Shown here: piece after piece, positions 17,280 through 26,518 of the stretch
Position numbering within the stretch: position 1 is the stretch's first letter
Layout: each line of letters begins with the position of its first letter
Program-made: the position numbers and the translations under genes
Notes under the pieces: generated by a model
The model's database searches: none
What the model saw: only the letters and a program-made list of their open reading frames with translations
Told to the model about the DNA's origin: nothing
Assembly (NCBI GenBank): GCA_040881985.1
Contig: JBBECE010000037.1
Span: 4,019 to 68,018 of the forward strand
Direction of reading: 5' to 3'
Length of the DNA: 64,000 nt
Source of the DNA: JBBECE01 sp040881985
GTDB lineage: Bacteria > Pseudomonadota > Alphaproteobacteria > Rhizobiales > Devosiaceae

Positions 17280-18389
17280 ATGTCGCACAATACCTTCGGG
17301 CACCTGTTCAGGTTCACCACCTGGGGCGAGAGCCACGGGCCGGCGATCGGCGTTGTCATCGACGGCTGCCCGCCCGGCATTGGCATCACCGAAGCGGCGA
17401 TCCAGCGCGACCTCGACCGGCGCAAGCCCGGCCAATCGCGCTTCACCACCCAGCGCAAGGAGGCCGACCGCGCCAAAATCCTCTCGGGCACCTTCACCGA
17501 CGAAACGGGCGCGCAGCGAACCACCGGCACCCCGATCTCGCTCCTCATCGACAACGAGGATGCTCGATCCAAGGACTATGAGGAGATCAAGGACAAATAC
17601 CGGCCCGGCCACGCCGATTTCACCTACCAGCAGAAATACGGCATCCGCGACTGGCGCGGTTCGGGCCGCGCCTCGGCGCGTGAAACCGCCTGTCGTGTCG
17701 CCGCCGGCGCGGTCGCCCGGCTGGTCGTGCCGCAGATCACTATCCGCGCCTCACTCGTCCAGGTCGGCCCGCACCAGATCGACTATGGCAATTTTGACTG
17801 GGCCGAAGTCGACCGGAACCCGTTTTTCTCAGCCGATGCCAAGGCCGCCGAAAAATGGGCCACCTATCTCGACGAGGTCCGCAAGGCCGGCAATTCGGCG
17901 GGCGCGATCATCGAGGTCGTCGCCGAAGGCGTCCCCGTCGGCCTCGGCGCGCCGATTTACGGCAAGCTCTCGGCAGACTTGGCCGCGGCGCTGATGTCGA
18001 TCAACGCGGTCAAGGCCGTCGAGATCGGCGCCGGCTTCGCCGCGGCCTCGCTTTCCGGCATCGAGAACGCCGACGAAATGCGCGCCGGCCCCGAGGCGCC
18101 GTATTTCAAGTCCAACAATTCCGGCGGCATTCTCGGCGGCATTTCCAATGGCGATCCGGTGGTCGTCAGATTCGCTGTCAAGCCGACCTCCTCGATCCTC
18201 GCCCAGCGCGAGACCGTGACGACCCGCAATGAGGACACCGATATTTCGACCAAGGGCCGCCACGATCCCTGCGTCGGCATCCGCGCCGTGCCGATTGGCG
18301 AGGCGATGATGGCGCTGGTGCTGGCCGACCACTTCCTTCGCCATCGCGGCCAGACCGGTCGCGAAGCCGGCATCGGCTTTCCCGGATGA
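17280..18389 (+). CDS. aroC: Chorismate synthase
   Basis: Seventh enzyme of the shikimate pathway; converts EPSP to chorismate using reduced FMN. 369 residues with the family signatures GESHGPAIGVVIDGCPPG, RPGHADFTYQQKYG, RGSGRASARETACRVAAGA and the C-terminal GRHDPCVGIRAVPIGEAM. The stop overlaps the ribB start (ATGA), so chorismate and riboflavin precursor synthesis are translationally coupled, an arrangement common in Hyphomicrobiales. Confidence 0.98.
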   Translation: MSHNTFGHLFRFTTWGESHGPAIGVVIDGCPPGIGITEAAIQRDLDRRKPGQSRFTTQRKEADRAKILSGTFTDETGAQRTTGTPISLLIDNEDARSKDYEEIKDKYRPGHADFTYQQKYGIRDWRGSGRASARETACRVAAGAVARLVVPQITIRASLVQVGPHQIDYGNFDWAEVDRNPFFSADAKAAEKWATYLDEVRKAGNSAGAIIEVVAEGVPVGLGAPIYGKLSADLAAALMSINAVKAVEIGAGFAAASLSGIENADEMRAGPEAPYFKSNNSGGILGGISNGDPVVVRFAVKPTSSILAQRETVTTRNEDTDISTKGRHDPCVGIRAVPIGEAMMALVLADHFLRHRGQTGREAGIGFPG

Positions 18390-19504
18390 ACAGGATCGAG
18401 CGCCCCGATCTCGACGTCAATGTCGAGACCGCCATCGCCGCCATTGCCCGCGGCGAGATGCTCGTCGTCACCGACGACGACGACCGCGAGAACGAGGGCG
18501 ATCTCGTTATGGCCGCCTCGGCGGCAACGCCGGAAAAGCTGGCCTTCATCGTCCGCCACACCTGCGGCATCGTTTGCGCGCCCTTGACCGCCGAGCGCGC
18601 CAAAACGCTCCGCCTCGATCCGATGGTCAAGGACAACGACGCCCCGCTCGGCACCGCCTTCACCGTCTCGATCGACTTCCGCCATGGCACCTCGACCGGC
18701 ATTTCCGCCGACGACCGCACCGCCACCGTCCGGGCGCTGGCCAACGGCAATGTCGGGGCTTCGGATTTTTCCCGCCCCGGTCATATTTTCCCGCTGATCG
18801 CCCGCGAGGGCGGCGTCCTGATGCGTTCCGGGCATACCGAGGCCGCCGTCGATCTTTGTCGGTTGGCCGGGCTCGACCCGGTTGGGGTCATTTGCGAGCT
18901 CGTCAACGACGATGGCTCGGTCAAGCGCGGCCCCGGCGTCGCTCAGTTCGCCGAAGCGCACAAGCTCACCCGGCTCTCGGTCGCCGAACTCATCGCCTGG
19001 CGGCAGCGCCGCGAAAAACTCGTCGAGCGCGTCGCGAGTTTCGCGATCGAAACCGACGCCGGGTCCGCCACCGCCTATGCCTATGCGACACCCTTTGACA
19101 AGGTCCAGCATCTCGCCATTGCGTTTGGCGATATTTCTTCGGGTGAGGACGTTCCGGTCCGGCTGCGGCGCGAGGACATTCTGGCCGATGTCTTCGGCGA
19201 CCGCCGCTCGCTCAATGCCGCGATGGCGAAATTCGCCGCCCATCGGCGCGGCATACTGGTTTATCTCCGCGAAGGCACCGCCGGCGTACCGGGGCAGGGA
19301 GGCAACGCCCGGCCGGAATATGAGCGCCACGAGACCGCGCGTCGCCGCGAGGAAGAATGGCGCGAGGTCGGTCTCGGGGCGCAGATCCTCCGCGATCTCG
19401 GGGTGCGCTCGATCCGGCTGCTTGCCTCGAAGTCGCGCCGCTATGTCGGGCTCTCCGGCTTCGGCATCACCATCAAGGCAATCGATATTTTCGAGGGCGA
19501 CTAG
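18386..19504 (+). CDS. ribB: 3,4-dihydroxy-2-butanone-4-phosphate synthase with degenerate GTP cyclohydrolase II-like domain
   Basis: N-terminal DHBP synthase domain (about residues 1-205) makes the four-carbon riboflavin precursor from ribulose 5-phosphate: DDDDRENEGDLVMAA, FRHGTSTGIS, RPGHIFPL, GHTEAAVDLCRLAG. The C-terminal ~165 residues resemble RibA, but the zinc-binding CxxxxxGxxRCDC region reads EDILADVFGDRRSL, with no cysteines, so GTP cyclohydrolase II activity is not expected. This matches the RibBX-type architecture known from proteobacteria, in which a separate RibA supplies the cyclohydrolase. It overlaps aroC by 4 bp. Confidence 0.93.
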   Translation: MNRIERPDLDVNVETAIAAIARGEMLVVTDDDDRENEGDLVMAASAATPEKLAFIVRHTCGIVCAPLTAERAKTLRLDPMVKDNDAPLGTAFTVSIDFRHGTSTGISADDRTATVRALANGNVGASDFSRPGHIFPLIAREGGVLMRSGHTEAAVDLCRLAGLDPVGVICELVNDDGSVKRGPGVAQFAEAHKLTRLSVAELIAWRQRREKLVERVASFAIETDAGSATAYAYATPFDKVQHLAIAFGDISSGEDVPVRLRREDILADVFGDRRSLNAAMAKFAAHRRGILVYLREGTAGVPGQGGNARPEYERHETARRREEEWREVGLGAQILRDLGVRSIRLLASKSRRYVGLSGFGITIKAIDIFEGD

Positions 19505-19505
19505 C

Positions 19506-20093
19506 CTAGCCGCCCGCGAGCCGCCGCAGCTTAGCGAGCGCGGTCTCTCGCACCTCGCCATAGGAAATCGTCCCGGCGAAATCGCCGGTGGCGTCGAGCA
19601 AAAACACGCTCGCCGTGTGATTGACCAGATAGTCCTCGCCCGACGCGTCCCCGACCGTCTCGGAGAACACGCCGTACCCCGCCTTGATCTTGTCGATCCC
19701 CGCTTGATCGCCGGTCAGCCCGACAATCTCCCCGAAACTCGCGAGGTAAACGCTCAGCAATTCCTGTGTGTCGCGCTTCGGATCGACGGTGACGAAGACG
19801 ATCTTCAGTTGGTCCGGCGAAAGCCCCAGCGCCTCTCGCCAGGCGACCGTCTCGGCGAGCGTCGTCGGGCAGACGTCTGGGCAATACGTGTAGCCGAAGA
19901 ACATCATCGTCGGGCTGCCGACGAGATCGGCTTGGGTGAACGTCTCGCCGGTTGTCGTCTCCAGCGAGAATTCCCCGCCGAATTGCGGCCCCGCCGGCCC
20001 GCCGCGCAGCGACTGGTAGCCGAACCAGCCCGCCACCGCCAGCAGGGCGCCGACCATCAGCAGGACGTAAATCTGGGTCCGGGTGAGGAACAT
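19506..20093 (-). CDS. SCO1/SenC family protein
   Basis: Membrane-anchored thioredoxin-fold copper chaperone for the CuA site of cytochrome c oxidase, or a related thiol-redox protein. N-terminal transmembrane helix at residues 8-26 (IYVLLMVGALLAVAGWFGY); copper ligands Cys71 and Cys75 in CPDVCP and the distal His in LVNHTASVFLLD. 195 residues, the normal size. It converges on ribB with a 1-bp gap. Confidence 0.94.
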   Translation of the reverse strand: MFLTRTQIYVLLMVGALLAVAGWFGYQSLRGGPAGPQFGGEFSLETTTGETFTQADLVGSPTMMFFGYTYCPDVCPTTLAETVAWREALGLSPDQLKIVFVTVDPKRDTQELLSVYLASFGEIVGLTGDQAGIDKIKAGYGVFSETVGDASGEDYLVNHTASVFLLDATGDFAGTISYGEVRETALAKLRRLAGG

Positions 20094-20142
20094 GGCCTCT
20101 ATCTAGGCCGCGCCGCGTCGGAAGCGATGCGGCAAATCGGCA

Positions 20143-20391
20143 CTAGTCGTCGAGCGGTGTCGTGCCGGTCGGCTTGCCGTCCTTGGAAAGCGTGATCTTC
20201 TCGATCCGCGCTTCGGCCGCCTTCAGCAGCGCCTCGCAATGTTTCTTTAGCGCCTCGCCGCGTTCGTAGATTTCGATCGATTGCTGCAGCGGCGCCTGGC
20301 CGCCCTCGAGCTTGGCGACGATCGATTCGAGCTCGGCGAGCGCCTGCTCGAAGCTCAGTTTCGCAATGTCGTCGGGCTTTTTCTCGGTCAT
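20143..20391 (-). CDS. xseB: Exodeoxyribonuclease VII small subunit
   Basis: 82-residue coiled-coil small subunit of exonuclease VII (LSFEQALAELESIVAKLEGG, LQQSIEIYERGEALKKHCE), which assembles with XseA to degrade single-stranded DNA. It lies 10 bp after the HDAC-like gene on the same strand, as in many alphaproteobacteria. Confidence 0.95.
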   Translation of the reverse strand: MTEKKPDDIAKLSFEQALAELESIVAKLEGGQAPLQQSIEIYERGEALKKHCEALLKAAEARIEKITLSKDGKPTGTTPLDD

Positions 20392-20401
20392 TGATTGCGC
20401 T

Positions 20402-21349
20402 TCATTCGGCCGCCTTCGCCGCCACCCCGCTCATCAGCACTCCCAGATGCGCCGCGGCGCCTTCCGCCAGCGCGACAAGGTCATATCCCCCTTCGAGCAG
20501 CGAGACCATCCGATTGTCGGCGGAACCCCCGGCCGCGTCCATGAGTTTGCCGGTGACCCAGGCGAAATCGTCGGGCTGCCATTGCAGCTGCGCCAGGGGA
20601 TCGCGCCCGTCGGCGTCGAATCCCGCCGAAATGAGGATCAAATCCGGCCCGAACGCCCGCAGTGCCGGCAATATGCGGTCGCGATAAGCCTCCCGCATTT
20701 CCTTGCCTCCCGAATAGGGCGGAAGCGGCGCGTTGACCACATTGCCCACGCCCGTCTCGTCCAACGTGCCCGTTCCCGGATAAAGCGGCCACTGGTGCGA
20801 GGAGCCGTAAAACGTGTCGGGGTCGTTCTTGAAAATATCCTCGGTCCCGTTGCCGTGATGCACGTCGAAATCGAGGATCGCCACCCGCTCGACCCCGTAC
20901 CGCCGCCGTGCCTCCTGCGCCACGATCGCGATTGTGTTGATCAGGCAAAATCCCATCGAGCGGTTGCGCTCGGCATGATGCCCGGGGGGCCGGATCGCGC
21001 AAAACGCATTTTCCGCCCGCCCCCCCATCACCGCATCGAGCGCCATCAGCGCCCCGCCCAGCGCGCTCGCCGCCACCTCGAGCGATTTCGGCGACAAAAA
21101 AGTGTCGGTCTCGATCTGCCCGATTCCCGCTTCGGGAACGGCCGCCCTGAGCGCCGCCAGCATCGAGGCCGAGTGCACCGCTTCGGCAAGCACGAGATCC
21201 GCCGCCACCGCTTCCGCCCGCGCCAGCCGGCCGAATCGGGAGGCGGCGAACGCCTCGTCCAGCGCCTTGAGCCGCTCGCCGCGCTCGGGATGGCCGGGCG
21301 GGGTCCGGTGGTCGGCGCCGTCCGGCTGGGTAATCAGGAGCGTTGTCAA
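20402..21349 (-). CDS. Histone deacetylase family protein (class II-like)
   Basis: 315-residue zinc-dependent amidohydrolase of the arginase-deacetylase fold. Motifs: RPPGHHAER (His dyad), DFDVHHGNGTEDIF (Asp and His zinc ligands), ISAGFDADGRDPLA (second Asp) and LEGGYDL. Bacterial members act on acetylated polyamines or small amides, or have unknown substrates. TTG start at 21349. It is followed by xseB. Confidence 0.92.
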   Translation of the reverse strand: MTTLLITQPDGADHRTPPGHPERGERLKALDEAFAASRFGRLARAEAVAADLVLAEAVHSASMLAALRAAVPEAGIGQIETDTFLSPKSLEVAASALGGALMALDAVMGGRAENAFCAIRPPGHHAERNRSMGFCLINTIAIVAQEARRRYGVERVAILDFDVHHGNGTEDIFKNDPDTFYGSSHQWPLYPGTGTLDETGVGNVVNAPLPPYSGGKEMREAYRDRILPALRAFGPDLILISAGFDADGRDPLAQLQWQPDDFAWVTGKLMDAAGGSADNRMVSLLEGGYDLVALAEGAAAHLGVLMSGVAAKAAE

Positions 21350-21409
21350 TCGTGCCGCACTTTCTTCCGAGTTTCTTGACTGGCCCCGCCGCGCTTGTCA
21401 AACAGCCCC

Positions 21410-22384
21410 ATGCGAGCGCCCGCCGAGCCGCTTACCGTCGCGACTGCCGCGGAGATTATCCGCCAGGGCGGGCTCGTCGCGATCCCCACCGAGACCGTCT
21501 ACGGCCTCGCCGCCGACGCCGCCAATCCCGACGCGGTCCTCGCCATTTACGAGGCCAAGGGCCGGCCGAGATTCAATCCGCTGATCGTCCATTGTGCCGA
21601 CCGGGCGATGGCCGGGCGCCTGGCCGATTTTGCTCCGTTGGCGCAACGGCTTGCCGAGAAGTTCTGGCCTGGTCCATTAACGCTGGTCATGCCCCTCAAT
21701 CAAGGCGCCAACCTCGCCGCCCTCGTCACCGCCGGGCTCTCGACCGTCGCCGTGCGGGTGCCCGCGCATCCCTTGGCCCATGCGCTCATCGAAGCCGTCG
21801 GCCGCCCGGTCGCCGCCCCCTCGGCCAATCCATCGGGGCGCCTGTCGCCGACCACGGCGCAAGCGGTCCGCGAGGCCTTTGCCGGCAAAATCCCGGTGCT
21901 CGACGGTGGCCCGTCCACCGACGGGGTCGAATCGACCATCGTTGCCGCCGGCACTCACGCGCTGGTGCTGTTGCGCCCCGGCGCCATCACCCGTGCCGAG
22001 ATCGAAGCCGCGACCGGGGTGACTATTGTCGATCCCGCCCCCGGCGCCAAGGTCGCCTCGCCGGGCCGCGCCAGCATCCATTACGCCCCCGCGACCCCGC
22101 TCCGGCTCGCGGCGACCAGCGTTGAGCCGGGCGAGGCGCTCCTCGCCTTCGGCTCGCGTCCGCCCGGGACCGCCGGCCCGATGCTCAATCTTTCGGAGGC
22201 TGGCGATTTGCGCGAGGCGGCGCGCAACCTCTTCGCCCACCTCGCTGCCCTCGACCGGGCCGGCGCCACCGCCATCGCGGTCATGCCCATACCCGACGCC
22301 GGCTTGGGCGAGGCGATCAACGACCGTCTGAGACGGGCGGCCGGCGCGACTCCAGTTCCCTCATCACCCGGCTTGTCCGGGTGA
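21410..22384 (+). CDS. L-threonylcarbamoyladenylate synthase (Sua5/YciO/YrdC)
   Basis: 324-residue two-domain Sua5-type enzyme of t6A tRNA modification: it makes threonylcarbamoyl-AMP from threonine, bicarbonate and ATP. The N-terminal YrdC domain has IPTETVYGLAADA, KGRPRFNPLIVH (KxRxxN) and APSANPSGRLSPTTA; the C-terminal Sua5 domain follows from about residue 210 (SPGRASIHYAP). Start at ATG 21410 or TTG 21395. The last seven residues and stop codon lie within a dispersed palindromic repeat (22363-22385), so the C-terminus may have been altered by repeat insertion. Confidence 0.94.
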   Translation: MRAPAEPLTVATAAEIIRQGGLVAIPTETVYGLAADAANPDAVLAIYEAKGRPRFNPLIVHCADRAMAGRLADFAPLAQRLAEKFWPGPLTLVMPLNQGANLAALVTAGLSTVAVRVPAHPLAHALIEAVGRPVAAPSANPSGRLSPTTAQAVREAFAGKIPVLDGGPSTDGVESTIVAAGTHALVLLRPGAITRAEIEAATGVTIVDPAPGAKVASPGRASIHYAPATPLRLAATSVEPGEALLAFGSRPPGTAGPMLNLSEAGDLREAARNLFAHLAALDRAGATAIAVMPIPDAGLGEAINDRLRRAAGATPVPSSPGLSG

Positions 22385-22385
22385 T
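22363..22385. repeat. REP-like palindrome, ATCACCCGG family (copy 1)
   Basis: ATCACCCGG-CTTGT-CCGGGTGAT, a 9-bp perfect stem with a 5-nt loop, flanked by TC and CCAG. The same stem and flanks recur at 31927-31949. This copy overlaps the 3' end of the Sua5 gene. The 110-bp gap that follows (to 22494) also has a GACCCGC/GCGGGTC palindrome and no gene. Confidence 0.7.
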
Positions 22386-22494
22386 CCAGTAGCGCGCCAT
22401 GAGGTGCGCGAGAGACTCGCGTGCACCGCGGACGCGGCGAGCTGGATGACCCGCATGAAGCGGGTCAAGCGGGGACGCAATTGAGCTGGCGGCG

Positions 22495-23421
22495 CTACTC
22501 CTCGTCCCTGACCTTGTACGGCTTCTGCTCCCGCCAGAACCGCATCAGCGCTTCGAGGTCGGGATCCCCGCTCTTCGGCAGGACGATGGCGAGCGTCACG
22601 TAAAGGTCGCCCTTGCCGTACAGTCCCTTGCCCTTGAGGCGCAGCGACTTGGCCGTGTCGACCCCCGGCGGGATATTGAGGTCGACCGGCCCGTCAAGCG
22701 TCGGCACCCGGAGCTTTGCACCCAGCACCGCCTCATCGAGCCGGATCGGCACATCGACCCGCATATCATGCGCGTCGAGGCGAAACCGCTTGTGCTTGTC
22801 GAATTTCACTGTCACCAGCACGTCGCCCGCCGGCCCGCCTGTGGGCGGGGCCCCGCCCTGGCCCTTGAGGCGAATCTGCTGCCCGTCGGCGACCTCGTCG
22901 GGCAGCTTCACCGACACCATCCGCCCGCTTGGCAGCTTCACCGCCACCGGCGCGCGGGCCTGCGCCTGCTCGAGGCTAACCCTGAGCGTCGCCGCGAAAT
23001 CCTGCCCGCGCCCCCCCGCCTGGGTGAATCGGGCGCCGCCCATCCGCATCCCCATCGGCCCTTCCGCGCTCGAAAAGCTGCCGAACCCGCCCATGAAATC
23101 CTTCAGAATATCCTCGGCCGAAAACCCCGCCCCCGGGTTCCCCTGCCTTCGCGCTCCGGCCCCGGGAAAGCCCGAAAAGTCGAAGCCCGGCATTTTCGGG
23201 CGGCCCTCGGCGTCAATCTCGCCCCGGTCAAACTGACTGCGTTTCTGCTTGTCCGAGAGCAGGTCATAGGCGACCGTCGCCTCGGCGAATTTCGCCTGGG
23301 CCTTGGGGTCGCTCTTGTTCTGGTCGGGGTGCCAGGTCTTGGCCAGCTTGCGATAAGCGAACTTGATTTCCTTCTCGCTTGCCGTCCGCGACACCCCCAA
23401 AACCGTGTATGGGTCGCGCAT
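22495..23421 (-). CDS. DnaJ-like co-chaperone (CbpA type)
   Basis: 308-residue protein with an N-terminal J domain (YTVLGVSRTASEKEIKFAYR, HPD at residues 31-33) that stimulates Hsp70 ATPase, a Gly/Phe-rich linker (GFDFSGFPGAGARRQGNPG), and DnaJ C-terminal substrate-binding domains. The CxxCxGxG zinc-finger repeats of DnaJ are absent, so this is a CbpA/DjlA-like type II J protein. It is divergent from pdxH; the start ATG at 23421 gives MRDPYTVLG, and the longer upstream frame is antisense to pdxH. Confidence 0.92.
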   Translation of the reverse strand: MRDPYTVLGVSRTASEKEIKFAYRKLAKTWHPDQNKSDPKAQAKFAEATVAYDLLSDKQKRSQFDRGEIDAEGRPKMPGFDFSGFPGAGARRQGNPGAGFSAEDILKDFMGGFGSFSSAEGPMGMRMGGARFTQAGGRGQDFAATLRVSLEQAQARAPVAVKLPSGRMVSVKLPDEVADGQQIRLKGQGGAPPTGGPAGDVLVTVKFDKHKRFRLDAHDMRVDVPIRLDEAVLGAKLRVPTLDGPVDLNIPPGVDTAKSLRLKGKGLYGKGDLYVTLAIVLPKSGDPDLEALMRFWREQKPYKVRDEE

Positions 23422-23544
23422 GTTGTCAGGGCTCGATCTTCGCGGCCTGTTGCCAGCCCGGATTCTCATCGTCATATATGGCCACCGCGCCCGGCGATGT
23501 CCAGCGACCGAGCTTGGCACGCAATGATTGAAAAGGCCTTGGCG

Positions 23545-24183
23545 ATGCCACCGAACGAGCCTGAACTGACGACGCGACTGTTCTCCGACGGGGACGCTTC
23601 CGCGCTCGACCCGCTGGCCCTTTTCGACCTCTGGCTCGCTGAAGCTGAAAAGACTGAGCCGGCCGACGCCAACGCCATGACGCTGGCGACCGCCGGAGAA
23701 GGCGGTATGCCCGACGCCCGCATTGTCCTCTTGAAGGTTCGCGACGAAGGGGGCTTCTCCTTCTTCACCAATCTCGACAGCGACAAGGGCCGGCAGCTCG
23801 AAAGAAATCCGAACGCGGCGCTGCTTTTTCACTGGAAATCGCTCACCCGCCAGGTGCGGGTGAGGGGGCCGGTCGCCCATGTTCCCGCCGCCGCCGCCGA
23901 TGCCTATTTTGCCAGCCGCCCGCACGGCTCGCAGGTCGGCGCCCACGCCTCCGACCAGTCCCGTCCGCTCGCCAGCCGCGCCGCGCTCCTCATCCGGATG
24001 CAGGAATTTGAAAAGCGCTTTGCCGCGCAGAAGGTGCCGCGCCCGCCACGCTGGCTTGGCTACACGCTGACCCCACTCAGGATCGAGTTCTGGCGCGCCT
24101 CCGACTTTCGCCTCCACGACCGCGTCGCCTTCACCCGGCCCGGTCCCGCGGCGCCCTGGACCCGTTCGCGGCTCTATCCGTGA
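23545..24183 (+). CDS. pdxH: Pyridoxamine/pyridoxine 5'-phosphate oxidase
   Basis: FMN enzyme that makes pyridoxal 5'-phosphate from PNP or PMP. Motifs: ANAMTLATAGEGGMPDARIV, FFTNLDSDKGRQLERNPNAALLFHW, RQVRVRGPV, FASRPHGSQVGAHASDQSR and the C-terminal EFWRASDFRLHDR. Start chosen at ATG 23545, eight bases after an AAAAGG ribosome-binding site, giving 212 residues; ATG 23524 and ATG 23497 are in-frame alternatives. Confidence 0.93.
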   Translation: MPPNEPELTTRLFSDGDASALDPLALFDLWLAEAEKTEPADANAMTLATAGEGGMPDARIVLLKVRDEGGFSFFTNLDSDKGRQLERNPNAALLFHWKSLTRQVRVRGPVAHVPAAAADAYFASRPHGSQVGAHASDQSRPLASRAALLIRMQEFEKRFAAQKVPRPPRWLGYTLTPLRIEFWRASDFRLHDRVAFTRPGPAAPWTRSRLYP

Positions 24184-24190
24184 GCAGAGG

Positions 24191-25387
24191 GTGAACGAGC
24201 TCGCCGCTCCGGCGCCCCCGATTGCCGGCCGCTTCACCGGCACGCGCACCCGGCTTTTCTCGGTTCTTTTGCGCGGCTATCTCTTGCTCGTGCCGACCCT
24301 TGGCATCTACCGCTTTTGGCTCATCACCCAGAAGCGCCGCTTCTTCTGGTCACACACGCGGCTCGGTGGCGACGCCCTCGAATATGCCGGCACCGCGACC
24401 GAAATCCTGTTCGGCTTCCTCATCGCGGTGGCGATTTTCGTGCCCTTCTATTTCGCCTTTTTCTTCTTCGGCACCCAGACCCCGACCATCGCCGCCATCG
24501 GGACTTTTGCGGCGCTGTTGGCGCTCTTTCTGCTTTCGGGCTTCGCGCTTTTCCGCTCGCGCCGCTACCGGCTGACCCGGACGCTTTGGCGCGGCATCCG
24601 ATTCAACCAGTCGGGCTCCGCCTGGAAATATGCCTTCATGCGCTTCGGCTGGTATCTCTTGACCGGCGTCACCCTGGGGCTCGCCTATCCCTTCATGGCC
24701 GCGAGCCTCTTTCGCTATCGCTACGACAATTCCTGGTGGGGCGACCGAAGGCTCAAATTCCTCGGCTCCTGGCGCGACATCGCCGGACCCTTCTACACCA
24801 TGTGGGGGCTCGTCGCGGCGCTCCTCGCCGCCGTGGTCTGGTCGCTCTTTTCCGCTGGCTATGCCGCCGGATTGACGGTCCTGCTCGGCTCGCTCCTCCT
24901 CGCCGTCGTGGCGCTTCTCGCCTTTCCGTACATCACCGCCCGCGAGCGCACCCGCTTCACCTCGAAACTAACGATGGGCGACGCCGCGATCGGCCTCAGG
25001 ATTCGCGCCCGCTGGCTGATCGGCATGTATCTCGTCTATGCCCTGGTGCTGGTCGCGGCCACCATCGGTATCTTCGTCCTCGTGTCCTACCTCATCTCCG
25101 GCACCGTCGCCTTCACCGGCAATTTTGACTCGCTCGCCGCGATCCAGCGCATTCTCGAACAGTCGAGCTGGTTGACCATCGCCGTCTTCGGTGCCGGCTA
25201 TCTGGGCGTCGTCGGCATCCTCGCCCTGATCGGCGAGCTGTTTCTCGGATTCACCTTTTGGCGGATAGTCGTCGCCAACCTGACCATCGCCAACCCCGCC
25301 TCCCTCGACGCCGTCCGCGCCTTCGGCAAAGAGGCCCCCGCGCTCGGCGAAGGACTCGCCGACGCGCTGACCTCGGGAGGTTATTGA
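24191..25387 (+). CDS. DUF898 (YjgN family) membrane protein
   Basis: 398-residue integral membrane protein with about eight hydrophobic segments and the DUF898 pattern (LLVPTLGIYRFWLITQKRRF, YRLTRTLWRGIRF). Function unknown. GTG start at 24191, 7 bp after pdxH. Its stop overlaps the start of the M48 peptidase gene (TGATG), which is a recurrent partner of DUF898 proteins, so the two probably act in the same membrane process. Confidence 0.88.
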   Translation: MNELAAPAPPIAGRFTGTRTRLFSVLLRGYLLLVPTLGIYRFWLITQKRRFFWSHTRLGGDALEYAGTATEILFGFLIAVAIFVPFYFAFFFFGTQTPTIAAIGTFAALLALFLLSGFALFRSRRYRLTRTLWRGIRFNQSGSAWKYAFMRFGWYLLTGVTLGLAYPFMAASLFRYRYDNSWWGDRRLKFLGSWRDIAGPFYTMWGLVAALLAAVVWSLFSAGYAAGLTVLLGSLLLAVVALLAFPYITARERTRFTSKLTMGDAAIGLRIRARWLIGMYLVYALVLVAATIGIFVLVSYLISGTVAFTGNFDSLAAIQRILEQSSWLTIAVFGAGYLGVVGILALIGELFLGFTFWRIVVANLTIANPASLDAVRAFGKEAPALGEGLADALTSGGY

Positions 25388-26493
25388 TGGCGGGGTTCGC
25401 GGGCCGTTTCCATGACGGCGAGATTGGCCGCCCCCGCCCGGTGGTGGCCGAAGTCTCGACCGGCGGCTCTGGAACCGGGTTTCTCTTCGTCCGCGACGCC
25501 GCATCGGGAGGCGACGTCGCCCGGTGGGCCTGCGCCGAGCTCTATTCGATCCCCTCCGACCGCTCGAGCCTGCGGCTCGGCTCGGTGAACGCCAGTCCCG
25601 CCGCCCGCCTTGTCGTTGAAGGGCGCGATGCGGTGGCCGCGCTCACCGCCGCTCTGCCGGCCCTCGGCCGCTTCCACCAGCGAAACCGCGCCCGCCAGGT
25701 CCGCTTCCTCGTCGTTGGCACCGCCGCGCTCGGGGTCGCCATCCTCGCTTTCGTCTTCGGCGTGCCGCTCATCGCCCGGCAGGTCGTGGCCCTCGTCCCC
25801 CCGCAATGGGAAGCCGAACTCGGCGCCCGCGCGGCGGGGCAGGTCGAGGCGATCTTTTCGGGAGGCGGCGCGCTCGCCCGCTGCGACACCGGCCCCCGCT
25901 CCCCCGCCAACCAGGCCATCGCCCGCTTCGTCAAACGGACCCTGGCGGGTGCCGCCACGCCGTTTGAAGTCAATGTCGATGTGGTCCGCTCCGACATTGC
26001 CAATGCCTTCGCATTGCCGGGCGGGCACGTCTATTATTTCTCCGCGCTGATCGAGGAATCCCCGGACGGCGACGCCTTTGCCGGCGTCCTCGCCCACGAG
26101 ATCGGTCATGTCGTCAACCGCCACGGGCTCGAGAATGCCATCGCGACCGCCGGCAGCGGCCTCGTCGTCGGCATGCTTCTCGGCGACGTCACCGGCTTTT
26201 CGGTCGGCGCCATTCTCGGTCAGGCGCTGATCAATTCGCGCTTTTCGCGTGAGGCCGAGCACGCTGCCGACCTGTTCGCGATCGAGACGGCCCGCCGCGT
26301 CGGCTTCGACGTGCATGCGCTCGGCGCGGTGCTGCGCCAGATCGCCGCCGATACCGGCGAATCGCGGGTTCTCTCGCTCCTGAGTTCCCACCCCTTGACC
26401 GAGGAGCGCGCCGTCCTGCTCGATGCCTCCCCCGTGACCGGCGCCCACGCCTTCACCCCGGCCGAGTGGCGCGCCATCGCCACGATGTGCTGA
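25387..26493 (+). CDS. M48 family metallopeptidase, membrane-anchored
   Basis: 368-residue peptidase with one transmembrane helix at about residues 107-130 (FLVVGTAALGVAILAFVFGVPLI) and the zinc motif HExxH at 237-241 (LAHEIGHVVNRHGLEN), with the third ligand in SREAEHAADLFA. Such HtpX/BepA-like enzymes take part in envelope or membrane protein quality control. The ATG start overlaps the DUF898 stop. Confidence 0.92.
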   Translation: MAGFAGRFHDGEIGRPRPVVAEVSTGGSGTGFLFVRDAASGGDVARWACAELYSIPSDRSSLRLGSVNASPAARLVVEGRDAVAALTAALPALGRFHQRNRARQVRFLVVGTAALGVAILAFVFGVPLIARQVVALVPPQWEAELGARAAGQVEAIFSGGGALARCDTGPRSPANQAIARFVKRTLAGAATPFEVNVDVVRSDIANAFALPGGHVYYFSALIEESPDGDAFAGVLAHEIGHVVNRHGLENAIATAGSGLVVGMLLGDVTGFSVGAILGQALINSRFSREAEHAADLFAIETARRVGFDVHALGAVLRQIAADTGESRVLSLLSSHPLTEERAVLLDASPVTGAHAFTPAEWRAIATMC

Positions 26494-26518
26494 GGCAGCC
26501 GCACCCCCCGAGAGAACT

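Noticed and set aside
17957..19561. 534-residue minus-strand frame over aroC-ribB
   Set aside because: Opposite to well-supported genes and lacking motifs; codon bias artefact.
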